NCBI GenBank assembly: GCA_003013855.2
Contig: PVNU02001303.1
Coordinates: 1 to 64,000, forward strand
DNA: 64,000 nucleotides
DNA from: Liriodendron chinense
Lineage: Eukaryota; Streptophyta; Magnoliopsida; Magnoliales; Magnoliaceae
Reading direction: 5' to 3'
In this document: positions 44,581 through 56,219 of the stretch, one piece after another
Position numbering within the stretch: the stretch's first letter is position 1
How the letters are laid out: each line of letters starts with the position of its first letter
Made by a program: the position numbers and the translations under genes
Notes under the pieces: model-generated
What the model saw: only the letters and a program-made list of their open reading frames with translations
What the model was told of the DNA's origin: nothing
The model's database searches: none

Positions 44581-45389
44581 TAATTAAATAAGAAGTCATC
44601 ACGACTCGCGTGCACAGACTCGACTCACGTACGTGAGATCCACGCCATAGGGAATGGGTGAGGATGGGAACGCCCACCATTGAAACCTTCTTGAAAACAC
44701 CGAAGGTTTCCTTCGGAACTGTCCACTTGTGTGGCCCACTCGAATTATGATGGCTTACTTTTGGGCACACATGTGTGGGATCCTATCCGTCTCCACGCTC
44801 GTACGTTGAATGTGAACCGGAGGATATCCATCTTTAATAATCCTTTTAGTTATGTACTAGTGCGGCCCACCTGATAGCCAGACAAGTCTCTCTTCTGGAA
44901 GAATGAGAGGGGAGTTGAGGACCACTCGATGAATGGCCTGGATCTAACGTACGCGAGTCAAGTCTGTAGATGCGCGCATGCATCTAACAAAGAGGCTAAC
45001 GTAACAATGGAAAAAAGAAAATAAAAAATACAAATCCATTTTTTATTACATGGAAGCGGATTGCGTCCGAGCCGTTCGGACATAGGAACTGGCAGATCTA
45101 TGTGGGGCCATCACAATATATTCATTTATCCACACCGTCCATCCCTTTTCTTACATCCTATTATGGTATGAACAAAAAATTTGAGGAGGATCCAAACGTT
45201 TTAGTGTACTACACGAGAAATGACTACTGCATTTAATGCTTAGTGTATTTAGTGTAACCCAAGTTTACTATTTAGCGTGGTTAATCGGAATACCTCCTTA
45301 AAAGTGATATGAGGAAAGGGATAGACGGAATGGATAAACAGATTCATAACGGTGGCCACACACAGATCTGCCCCTTCCTTGCTCGTACA

Positions 45390-45526
45390 ACGCAATCCGC
45401 TTCCTATTATACTCCTCAGGTGTCTCCCTGATAACCCGGCTAGAAAGACGCTAACAGAGAGGGTGCGTTGCTTGACTAACGAAGAAAACAATAATAATAA
45501 AAATAACAATTAAAAAAGAAAAAGTT
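45390..45526 (+). promoter_or_regulatory. RLK upstream module, copy 2 (proximal)
   Basis: Same order as the copy at 44435 with deletions: CAATCCGCTTCCTATTATAC, TCCTCAGGTGTCTCCC, GACGCTAACAGAGAGGGTGC, then GACTAACGAAG and (AAT)n-rich sequence. It ends at the first in-frame ATG of the RLK. Probably the proximal promoter or 5' leader. Confidence 0.5.
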
Positions 45527-45598
45527 ATGAATGGACCGGAATTGATCACTTTATATTTGTCTCTACACCTTGGCTTTCCTGCATTCACAAACTCAGTA

Positions 45599-48500
45599 AT
45601 GGAGCTCCAGCTTATGAGCCTATGGGCATTTTGGTCATTTCTCCTTCTCTCGTCCTTTCACCTTCCATGCTTCTCCGGATCTGCCCCTCACTTCTCCAAC
45701 GAAACCGATCGCCTCTCTTTGCTCCACATTAAGCATCTGATAACTGAAGATCCTCTCCATTCCTTGAGCTCCTGGAACGATTCTCTCCACTTCTGCCACT
45801 GGCAAGGTGTCTCATGCGGTGGTCGCCGGCATCCTCAAAGGGTCACTGCCTTGAACCTCACTCACCAGAAGTTGGTGGGCCCCCTATCCCCTTACATAGC
45901 AAACCTCACCTTCCTCAGGACAATTGATCTTGCCGACAATCGCTTCAACGGACCAATTCCTGAAGAGATTGGCCGTTTGTTCCGCTTGCAGTATCTCAGA
46001 CTGCTCAATAACACATTCACCGGAGAAATTCCAGCAAATCTGACCCACTGTTCGGAACTCAAAATCCTTGCTCTTTCCCAGAACCAGCTTGCAGGGGGCA
46101 TTCCAACTGAGCTTGGCTCTCTATTGAAACTCACCTATTTGAGCCTTGGTATCAACATTCTTACAGGAAGCATCCCACCTTCACTTGGAAACCTTTCGTC
46201 TCTCACTGACCTTTATCTGTCAGAGAATAGTCTGGAGGGCAGCATCCCAGACGACCTTGGTCGGTTGTCAAACATAAAGTCGCTTGCCATTTTCAAAAAT
46301 GAACTGTCAGGTAGGATTCCGCCTCACCTATACAATCTCTCCTCTATTAAATTTTTGGACGTGGGATCCAACAGATTGCATGGAAACCTTCCACCTAACA
46401 TGGGCCTCACTCTTCCTAATCTCCAAAAGCTGTATGCTGGAGCAAACCAATTCACAGGACCCATACCAATTTCATTATCCAATGCTTCAGGACTTGTACT
46501 TATTGACCTTGGAAACAATAGTTTTAGTGGATCCGTGCCTATGAATTTTGGAAGCCTAAAGGATCTCTACACGTTACTTTTGTGGGGTAATGAACTTGGA
46601 ATTGGGAAAGCTCATGACTTGAGTTTTCTCCATTCTTTGACCAATTGCAGTAGCTTACAATTCCTGGATGTAAGCCAAAATCATCTCAGCGGTTCATTGC
46701 CGGACTCCATAGCTAATCTTTCTACACAGTTGACAAGACTTGTGTTAGCGAGAAACAGGTTATTCGGAAGCATCCCATCTGGGATTCAGAATCTTGTCGG
46801 CTTAACAGCGTTGGGTTTGGATGATAACTTATTGACAGGTACTATTCCCATCGGTGTTGGGAAGCTTAACAAGTTGAAGGAACTTGTCTTAGCTGCAAAT
46901 AAATTATCAGGGCAAATTCCGTCTTCCTTGGGCAACATCTCCCAATTGTACGTACTCGGTTTACGGAAAAACATTCTATCGGGAAGCATACCTTCAACTC
47001 TTGCTCATTGCAAAAACCTGCAATTCATATACCTCGATAATAATAACTTGAGCGGTAGCTTACCCAAGCAGCTTTTCAGCTTTCCATCTTTGACTGAACT
47101 TTACGTTGAAAGTAACTCTTTCACCGATAGTCTGCCACTGGAAGCCGGTTACTCGAAAACTCTTGGAACATTCAGTGCTTCCAATAACAAACTGTCAGGC
47201 AAAATTCCAAGTTCGCTGGGCAATTGTCTCAGCCTAGAGTATCTCTTGTTGGATGGGAACTTATTTCAAGGATCAATTCCTCCAACATTTAGTACTCTAA
47301 GAGGCCTTCAAATCCTGGATCTTTCACGCAACAACTTGTCTGGGGAGATTCCAAAATACATGGAGAAGCTTGCTTTACAGTTTCTAAATCTATCCTTCAA
47401 TGATTTTGAGGGTGAATTACCAAAACAAGGGGTTTTTGGAAATGCCAGTCAAGTTTCAGTGCTCGGAAATAGTAAGCTTTGTGGGGGTATTCAAGAATTA
47501 AAATTGCATCCGTGCTCTAGCCAAGCTTCCAAGAAACGGGGAAAGCCTCTTGCTTCAAAAGTAAAATTCTTGATAATTGGTGTTGCCCTGTGTCTCTTTT
47601 CTTTATTGTGTTTCTTTGCGGCTCTTTATCGGGTAAGAAAGTCAAGAAGGAAGCCTATTGCTGTTGGTGTGCCTTCTACGAAGGATCTTTTTGTGAACGT
47701 ATCTTACGGGGAACTCTTTAAAGCAACAGATGGGTTCTCCTCTGCCAATTTGGTCGGCACCGGAAGCTTTGGCGCTGTATATAAGGGGATTCTAGATCGT
47801 GTTGGAACTATGGCAGCAGTAAAAGTCTTCAACCTTCAACAACTAGGAGCTCTGAAGAGCTTCATGGCTGAATGCGAAGCCTTGAGAAGCATTAGGCATC
47901 GGAATCTTGTTAAGATCTTAACTTGTTGCTCAAGCATTGATTTTAAGGGCGATGATTTTAAAGCTCTAGTTTACGAGTACATGCCCAATGGAAGTCTAGA
48001 GAAGTGGTTGCACAAAAATGGTCATGACCAGCTGAGGAGGATCTTGAAGTTTGCTCAAAGGCTAAACATAGCTATAGATGTGGCTTCTGCACTGGATTAT
48101 CTGCATAATCACTGCCAAACGTCAATCATTCATCGAGATTTAAAGCCGAGCAACATTCTTCTTGATGATGACATGATTGCTCATGTGGGTGATTTCGGAC
48201 TAGCCAGGTTCTTATCTGAGGTTGCTCAAACTAGCTCGGTTATAATGAAGGGATCTATTGGGTACATCGCTCCAGGTAACAATCTTATCTATTTCCACAC
48301 ACACCCTAACCCTAGACTCTTAGTTTATTCGCTTGTTGGAGAATGGACCTGCGACCAAAGTAGGGGTCATCTTAATTAGGTGTGCCCCACCATGAGTTTG
48401 GTTAAGGGCCGAAAAATTAGACCAACCTGTGATTTAAGTGGGACACACCAAAAGAAAAAGTTAGGAGAGAGACTCCACCCTTGATTTTTATTTTATAAAG

Positions 48501-51377
48501 CCCACCGTTGATCATATGAAATTCAATCCAACTTTAGATGGAAACTAAAATTAGGCTTGGAACCCAAAATAGGCCCATCCGTAATTCAGTTGGGCCATAC
48601 GAAGGCAAACAATTTGTAGGGTGAGTGTTGCTCTATACACATATTCCATTTGTATGGTCCACTTGAATTATGGATGGTGCTGATTTATACTTCTTAGATC
48701 TAAGATGAGCTGACTCGCATAGTGATCAGGGTGGATTTCGCATAAACATTATGGTAGGGCCCACCCACGACACCAACTCCTTTGCTCACAAGGATGGTCT
48801 CGTGGGACCATCACCCTCTCTCTCTCTCCCTCTCTCTCTCTCTCTCCCTCTCTCTCAACCACAAGTTACAGTCCACACATACCTGACACGTGCCTACTTG
48901 GGTGTGTGGGACAAGGTAGCCCTAGCATGAAGACAACTATGCACAAAAGTAAGACTGTCCACTCATTAGGGCAGTTTTAAGAGGCATGTTAGCATCATTT
49001 TGCCTGTGGAGTAAACTTCTTATTTTTAATGGTTAGAAATATATAATAGGGCTTCAATGAGCATAATACCAATTAACATAGTGACTGTATATTTATTTAG
49101 ATGAGAAATGTTCACATAGGATAATGTTGCATATCCACTTTCACATGCAATATTGCTTTCTTTTGCAGCGATTTACTCTCACACCTTCTCAATATTACTT
49201 TATCACTTGTGTGGAAAATATGAGCCATATAAAAGGTGGCTATGCTATAAAGTGAACATATCAGACCAATGGAGATGTTAAGTGAGCCATAGTCATATTG
49301 TGAGTCAGACTATCAGCTCTCTTCCATAATTTTGATGGTTAGAGTTGCCTGGTGAGTGGGCCATCCTTTTTTTTTTTTTTAATCCAAGTTCATCTTTATG
49401 GTGCATCCCACCCTCTACATGGCTTGGATTTTCTACATAAATGACATGAGCAAGGGAAATTGTTGCTCATAAATGTATGCTTACAATGTCAAATTTCTTG
49501 ATGTAAAGTTGCCTGGGTTATTAGGTGGATGGATTCTCTAGGTGGTGCATGTACCACAATGCATGGCACGTGTGCGATTGTGGTACACACTCATAAAATC
49601 ATAGCCATTCATGAGCTTCGGCCATTCCAATTTTCAAGCATGCACTGGGATAACATAATGCTTCCGGATTAAAAAGAAACACTAATCTTCCAAATTTTCC
49701 CATACATTTGACTGAACAATGGAACTTCTTACTGTATTGGTTCTGATATTTTTATAGTGGGTCCCACCTGTTGAATGGCTTAGGTTTTTATATGCCCCAC
49801 ATATGACCGAGGCATGTTCCTTAAGTGGGCTCTAGCAAGCGTGTTGGCTTGGCCTGATCATTCTTGTGATCTAGTAGGCCACTCTTGTACATTGAATGTG
49901 GAACAATGATAAATCTTCTAATTGTTCTTTTTTAGAGGCATTCAATGTTCATGGTGGGACAAATTGAATGGTCGGGTGAAATGTCATCCAAACACTATGA
50001 AAGTCCTATGGCCCAAAAATCAGTTGGGCCACAACATAGTGGGAGGGGTTGCCCACCCTTGATTTTTACTGGAGCCCACCTAAGTTGTAAAACAACGTCA
50101 TTTTTTGCCCAATCCTTCATCTAATCCAAATGAAAGGTCTATATGACCTGGGTTGCGTATTACATCATGTGGAATGAGGTTTGCTAAGCTACAAGCACAT
50201 ATGGAAGCCTATTACACATCATGCATGTCTAAAAGTGGTACATGAGTGCCATCTAATCCATGAATTGGGTAGGCTTAGTCAAGTACTTGACCTATACCAG
50301 ATTTAGTCCTAACCCGGGCCTAAATCAAAACAAAGGTACAAGGACCTAATGGATACCCGAACCCAATTTTATCTGGATCCAGGTCCTAAAAAAATGAGCT
50401 CGGATTTGAAGGACCCACATGCAGCAAGATTCAAACTTGGTGGCATCGAAATCTGGTTAATTTTAAAGATCTATATGTACCAAGCATTAGTCATTTCCAC
50501 CCCCACATGAATCACATCATAATAAAGTATAAAGATTTCTTTTTTGATAACATCTTAGTAAAGATATGAAGAATTCTTTTATGACAAGGTATAAAGAATC
50601 ACATAAGGTATAAAGAATTCTTTTACGACAATGTCCTCGGTTAAGATATGTGTTACATAAAAATCACAACAATAACTCATATGTTCACTTGATGATAGAG
50701 ATGTTGAGTTCTTTCATTTTAGTAGCCTTGTTTATTGTAGAACATCTTTGCAAGAACTTACAAGTTCATAGCACACTAATTGATGTTAGAAATTTGGATA
50801 CTTAGAATAGTAAAAATGCCATTTACTTGTTCAAATAGAATATTCCCTCGTCTCTCTCTCTCTCAAAATTTAACCTTTGATTTTATTTATCTAAATGATC
50901 ACTTACATTTCAATATGAGATGTATAAATTACAGAGTATGGGATGGGCAGTAAAGCATCTACACAAGGAGATGTTTACAGCTATGGAATCCTTCTATTGG
51001 AGATGATCACTGGAAAGGGCCCAACCGACGAAATGTTTAAGGACAATCTAAGCCTTCATCATTTTGCTGAATTATCTTTGCCTGAACGAGTAATGGAGAT
51101 TGTTGATCCACAATTGCTCGAAGAAGAAGCTGAAGTTACTCAACACAATGAAAATCATGTCGATAGAAGAAATAGAATGCATGAATGCTTGATTTCAATG
51201 GTCAAAATTGGTGTGTTGTGCTCTGCAGAATCTCCAGGAGAACGAATGTGGATGAAAGATGTTGTTGCAGAAATGCATGCAATCAAGGACTTTTATCTTG
51301 GAGTTGGGATTCACTGTGACAGACAAGTTAGGTCGCAAATATTAGATGAAGGTTCATCTTACCTTAGTCATTACTAA
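45599..51377 (+). CDS. LRR receptor-like kinase, LRR-XII type (two exons)
   Basis: Exons 45599-48275 and 50935-51377; the junction CCAG|GTAAC ... TTACAG|AG restores the GYIAPEYG codons. The product is about 1039 residues, normal for this family. I chose the second in-frame ATG because it gives a good signal peptide (LWAFWSFLLLSSF); the upstream ATG is at 45527. Domains: signal peptide 1-30; LRR N-cap with WNDSLHFCHWQGVSC; about 20 LRRs to ~620; membrane span 657-678 (FLIIGVALCLFSLLCFFAAL); kinase from ~713 with GTGSFGAVYKG, Lys742, HRDLKPSN (Asp847) and DFG (865-867). Exon 2 has DVYSYGILLLEMITGKGPTD. It would sit in the plasma membrane and sense peptides or microbial patterns (Xa21/FLS2/EFR relatives). 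HRD replaces the HCD usual in this subfamily. Confidence 0.9.
48276..50934 (+). other. Intron of the LRR-RLK gene
   Basis: 2659 bases, GT...AG. The single intron of this family is usually a few hundred bases or less. It contains fragments of the inverted-repeat family (GTAGGGCCCACC), a (CT)n tract at 48816-48856 and a poly-T run at 49369-49380. Parts of the beginning can be aligned with DNA after the pseudogene copies at 53.55 and 54.84 kb. No ORF with a domain. Confidence 0.8.
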
Positions 51378-52389
51378 GTTATTATTGATAGTTATGTTGA
51401 GTAAGATTTCAAAATATAGTTTGTTGAATGCTTTTCTAAACAAGCTCTCTATATATTTAACATTGGAATAAGAGTGTGCTTGTATTAATAGTGATTATAT
51501 GAGAAGATGTATTTCTATCTTTTTTCTTTTTTTATCTTGTGTTGGGTGAAGGGAGATTCTATCATAAATTTAATATGAAAAAGACATCATGCATCTTGTT
51601 ATAATAAGAATACTATTTGGTTACAAAGATATTTAATCACTAATATATTTTATGCAAACATTTTTAAATGATTTTTCAATCTTAAGGAACTAGTTTAGCT
51701 ATTTGACTACCAACTTCTAACTTGATATTAGTCTGATGAAGCATTCATCCAATGAATCTCATGATGGATTTGGCACACAGACACACAAGTAGAAAGAAAG
51801 AAAGTAAATGGAAAAAATAAACTTGTATGGTCTAATGATTACATTCAACTGATAAAGTTATTTTGCTTGATGAATGTAAATCATTGCTCCATTTTCAATG
51901 TATATTGAATCATCACTAACAAGATGGGCAGAATTATCAAACCGTGGTAGTCTCCAACGGTGAATGCCAATAAGTGCATTTACAAATACTTCTCTCCATC
52001 GGGAAATATGGATTGATCATAGGTTCTTGAGAGGAGGAATTCACTTCTTCCGTTGGAAGAAATATCAATGGAGGTTTGCGAGGAGGATTAGTACAGCATG
52101 GCGTAAGAAAGCATAGGTTGGTTGGGCCCACATGTCAAGAGAGCCCTATCCATTGCATGCAATCACACATGCTAATGTGGAGTATGTGCCACATCTGAGT
52201 CTTAACGAAAGCTGAGCCACGCTTATTTTCTTGTGACTCAAAATAAGGCCATTTCATTCAGGTGAGAAAAAAATGTACAAGACAAATGAGTGGACTAAAC
52301 AATTTTAGAAGTTAAACAGCATGATTGATAGGCCCATAACATTCAAACTTTGTGCCTACACAATGGAGAGTTTACATCTTAGACCCTTG
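51378..52389. other. 3' flank of the RLK gene
   Basis: AT-rich, with likely polyadenylation region soon after the stop (several AATAA-like runs). No gene is seen. Inverted-repeat pieces such as GGTTGGGCCCACATG occur near 52120. Confidence 0.5.
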
Positions 52390-52875
52390 TGTTGTATTGG
52401 CATGCGTGCATGCTTGTAGACCATCATTTTCCGTGTTTCTTTACCGCTCTTTATCGGGTCAGAAAGTCAAGAAAGAAGTCTATGGCTATTGTTGTGCCTT
52501 CTGTAGAGGATCCTTTTGTGAATGTATCTTATGCTGAACTCTTTAAAGCAACAGATGGTTTCTCTTCTACCAATTTGTTCGGCACCAGAAGTTTAGAGAA
52601 GTGGTTGCACAAGGATAGTCATGACTAGCTGAGAAGGAACTTGAAGTTTACTCAAAGGCTAAACATAGCTATTGATGTGGCTTCTACATTGGATTATCTA
52701 CATAATCATTGCCAAACGTCAATCATGCATCGAGACTTAAAACTGAGCAACATTCCTCTTGATGATGGCATGTTTGCTCGTGTGGGAGATTTCGGGCTGG
52801 CCTAGATCATTTGAGGTTGCTCAAACTAGTTCAGTTGGAATGAAGGGATCTATTGGGTACAAAGCTCAGGTAATA
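52390..52875 (+). pseudogene. RLK copy 2, kinase-part pseudogene
   Basis: Reads FTALYRVRKSRKKSMAIVVP (end of membrane span and juxtamembrane), then VNVSYAELFKATDGFSSTNL, then jumps from FGT directly to RSLEKWLHK. About 230 bases covering the glycine loop, the ATP lysine and helix C are missing relative to 47.76-47.99 kb; the joint lies in a shared GAAG. Stops follow (after DSHD and in DFGLA-stop). HRD is preserved (MHRDLKLSN). It ends at GYKAQ|GTAATAAT, the position of the intron donor. The extracellular LRR part and exon 2 are not found. Confidence 0.85.
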
Positions 52876-52889
52876 ATTTTCCCTATTTC

Positions 52890-52935
52890 CTTTTGTGTGT
52901 CTGTGTGTGTTTGTGTGCGTGCGCGCGCGCACATG
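52890..52935. repeat. (GT)n/(GC)n microsatellite
   Basis: TGTGTGT-rich tract passing into CGCGCGCGCAC. It sits in the decayed intron of RLK copy 2, directly before the solo LTR. Confidence 0.9.
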
Positions 52936-52940
52936 CGCAT

Positions 52941-53509
52941 TGTTAGGAAACGGACGCCTCAAATCATACTTTTGCGCAGAGGCCACCGGCCAGTCGGTGG
53001 GAGTGGCCGACCGGCCGGCCACACAGACCAGAAAGGCAGCAGGAACGCTGGATGTTTTTTTGCCCATCCGACCGGTCGGTAGGGGCGTCCGACCGCAACA
53101 CGGTTTCTTGCGCGGTTTGCGCGCAAGAGGTTTCTAAATCGGTTCTTTCTTCCTATTAAAGGGGTATTACGAGTTTAGAGGTTACCATGGTTGCAAAGCG
53201 GATTGAGGGAGCTTTTAGGTGAGAGAAAGAGCTTGGAGAAGAGGTTTTCTTCTTAGGTAAGCTTGGGATTTCTCTTGTAGGCTTGGGTTTTTGGGTCTTG
53301 GGTTCCATCTCTTGTAACTTCTGATATTATAGTGGATTGTTGTCGCTTTGTGCCGTGGTTTTTTACCCGTGAGGGGTTTTTCCACGTAAAAATCCGATTT
53401 GTCTATGTGTGTGTGATTGCATGCATTGTGATTGCATTGTGTGGCTTGTTTGATTGAACTGTCTGTTTGAGTTCGGCTTTGCTTCCGCTGCGGCCCTCCT
53501 ATCCCAACA
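52941..53509 (+). mobile_element. Solo LTR, family A, in RLK copy 2
   Basis: Runs TGTTAGGAAACGG to ATCCCAACA, 569 bp, with a perfect TSD CGCAT (52936-52940 and 53510-53514). The GACCGGCCGGCCAC and GACCGGTCGG block, the TATTAAAGGGG box and GGGGTTTTTCCACGTAAAA identify the family. No internal DNA remains. Confidence 0.92.
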
Positions 53510-53514
53510 CGCAT

Positions 53515-54539
53515 GTGTGTTATGCTTTACAAGAGATTGGACATGCAAGCGAAGGTCTAAAGCTCAAAAATCAGACTAGTAGGTGATTTAGTTGGGCCAT
53601 ATCAAGGGAAACTGTTGGGTAGAGGGATGCACCCTTGATTTTTACATGGCCCACAATGAAATCCGCTCCGACTATTAGATGTGTCTTCCTAAGTTACTTC
53701 TAGGGCCAAAAATTAGGCTGGCATTGATTTAGGTAGGCCACACTAAAAGAAAATATTGGAAGAGAGATATCCATACTTGATTTTTATGGGGTCCACTGTG
53801 CTGATAGTATTAAATCCACTCCAACCATTAGATGGTGCAGTAAGCTTGGGATCTAAATATCAGGCCCATCCGTGATTCAAATGGGCCCCACGTAGGGAAA
53901 CAATTTGGAGGGTAAGTGTTGCATGTACACCATTTCTAATTGTGTAGTCCACCTGAGTGATGGATGCAACTGATTTTTGGCCCCTGGGCCTAAAATGGGG
54001 TGATGCACCTGGTGGTTGGGGTGAATTTCACATAAATATCATGGTAGGGTCCACTTAAATTGACGTACCCTTTCTCAACCACAAGTTCCAGTCCTCTTAG
54101 AAGGTAACTTCCAACCTTTCATCTACTTGCAATGTCCAATTAATCTGTCCAACAAGTTGAGATTTCTTTATGAAAAAATCTGCTACATCCACTAACTGGA
54201 AGGTCTAGTTATCAATAGCTAGACATTGTTTTCTAGGAGTGACCTACTTGATGAGTAGATGGAGCTAATTTTTGCACTAAGTGATCCTCATGGTGGGCCT
54301 AAGTTGGGGCCCAACCTATTGGAAGGCTGGTATGCTACATTCACTTAAGTAGTTGGAAGTTATCCGCTGGGTGGAACATAACTTGTGGTCTAATCGATCG
54401 GACTTAAACCTCCTCTATCGCTCTCTCTTCTAAGGGGTGTCGATGGACTGGGCTAGGGTTAGGCCAAGTTGTGTCAAAGCCCGACCCACATTGTTTTACA
54501 TAAGCCCAAACCCAGGCCGAGCCCATGATGGGCCAAAAT
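53515..54539. other. Decayed RLK intron and repeat fragments
   Basis: Blocks with CCCTTGATTTTTA(C/T), GGGCCA and ATTAGATG alternate as in 48.4-48.7 kb, suggesting remains of the same large intron. At 54430-54535 there is a fragment with GGGCT-GG-CCCGACCC style sequence related to the MULE-like MITE at 62.06 kb. No gene. Confidence 0.5.
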
Positions 54540-54715
54540 CATCCATTGAGATTTAAAACCGAGCAACAATCTTCTTGATGATGACATAATTTCTCGTGTG
54601 GGTGATTCCAGGCAGTCAAGAATCTTATATGAGGTTACTCAAAGTAGCTTGGTTGGAATGAAAGAATTATCTATTGGGTACATCGCTCCAAGTAACAATT
54701 TTATCTATTAGCTGA
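54540..54715 (+). pseudogene. RLK copy 3 kinase remnant
   Basis: About 175 bases aligning with the catalytic-to-activation segment. CATTGAGATTTAAAACCGAG matches the HRDLKPS codons with the Arg CGA changed to stop TGA. It continues DDD, then EVTQSSLVGM-like sequence in broken frame to YWVHRS, and ends at TCCAAGTAACAATTTTATCT, the old intron donor with G to A. No other exonic part is found. Confidence 0.75.
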
Positions 54716-56219
54716 TTTTTGGCACATCCCGTAATCTAGAGGGAAGCCCCCAAATGAACGGCATGGATGTCCATCATGCATCATGGTGGACCCACATAGC
54801 TCAACCACATGGGAAGCTCTCATTAGTACCATCTAATGTATGTGTGTGAGGGCATGCACCCCTCCGTGTGTATTCTCTTGGCGGGAGACTGGATGTGAGA
54901 GCAAAGTAGCGGTGGGCTCACATGGGGTCCACTGTGATATTTATGTGAAATCCACTCCGGGCAACTGATGCATCAGCCCATCTTATGTCCAAGGCCCAAA
55001 AACCAGAATGGTCCAAGATTCGGGTGGACCATTAAAGGAAAACAAATGAGGAGAGGAATGCCCACCCTTGAATTTTACATGGCCCACTATGAAATTCACT
55101 CCAACCATTAGATACGTCATTCTTAGTTAGGTTCAGGGCCAAAAAATCAGATTGAGTTGTGTTTAAGGTGGGCCACACTAAAAGAAAAGTTTGGGAGAGA
55201 AACTTTCACCCTTGATATCTACAAGGCTCACCACAATGAAACATGAAATCCACTCCAACCATTAGATGGCACACTGAAATTGGGAGGGGGTTAAAAAAAA
55301 TCAGACTCATTTGTAATTCAGGTGGGCAACATGAAGGGAAATAGTTTGGAGGTTTGGAGCGTGAGCATTGACCTATATAGTGATTATTGATCATTAAAAT
55401 TTTATTAGCTCCAAAAGTTTTGGAAAAAGCTAATATTTTATTTTTTAACTTTCATCCACGTCTGTGTGACCTTATCAAAAGGTTGGATGGTCGATAAACA
55501 TTACGATGGATGCTAGGAAGTTGCTAAGAAGTTTTTAAATGTGGGCGTTCAATGACCACTGTTTCCTGTAGTGTGGTCCACTTGAAAATCGTATTTTCTT
55601 CATTTTTAGAATTGGTAGGGTTGGTGTGGTCCACTATTTACAAATGAATTGACATCTTTACTAAGAAGATATCATGACAAATGTTGTTTAGGGCTGCAGC
55701 AAAATCTGAGTCATCTCCAATCCACAGGAGAACTCTTTGAAGTGGGCTGAAGTTGTTGGAGAGTTTTGTGTGCCCGCATAACCCATTAGGAGGTTTCAAC
55801 TGAGGCAATGGCTTCAAAGCTGTTGCCTGCTGCTATTTAGGCAAGAAGGCATCAATTGCGCATTGGAATTTTTGCTTAAAAGTCGTTAGTATTCGGGGTT
55901 TGGAAGAAGAGGTTGGATTCAATGTCCGTTTAGTGGTCCACTAATTGGATGGTCCACAACTATTATGAAAGTGCACAAACCAGAGGTTTGCAGGGTTCAT
56001 ACCATTTTACTAAATGGCACTCCCGAAGACCCAAAGGGCCCATTTGGCAACATAGATTTGAAATCCTGTGGAACGAAGTGGACTTAGTACAGAATTGAAT
56101 TGATTTGAGATCATTTGAGGTGGGAATTTAAAAAGATATCTTTTGGAGAAGGATTCCTCTTAAGCCCAAATTCCTCCAATTCCTTGTTACCAAAATGCAA
56201 AAAATAAATAAATAAAATA
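54716..56219. other. Non-coding repeats
   Basis: Contains RLK-intron-like blocks at 54840-55380, a partial inverted-repeat family copy at about 55440-55640 (TCGATAAACATTACGATGG, GTGTGGTCCACTTG), and unassigned sequence at 55680-56030. No gene. Confidence 0.5.

Larger units (their letters stand above)
42586..45510. repeat. Upstream block of the RLK gene, duplicated at 60.2-64.0 kb
   Basis: Many segments match 60165-64000 in order: GTTAATGCAAGTGT, AACTTTGTGGG(G/T)TCTTAC, AAATCGATTTTTTATTACTA, GCTTCCTAGTATACTCCTC and GGCGTGTCTCGCCTG. The block has no gene. It contains inverted-repeat family copies at 43010-43450, 44139-44412 and 45085-45375, plus the hAT-like element at 43591. It ends at the RLK start. 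Confidence 0.75.

Noticed and set aside
45892..46989. Minus-strand frames inside the RLK first exon
   Set aside because: Antisense shadows of the LRR coding sequence, without motifs.
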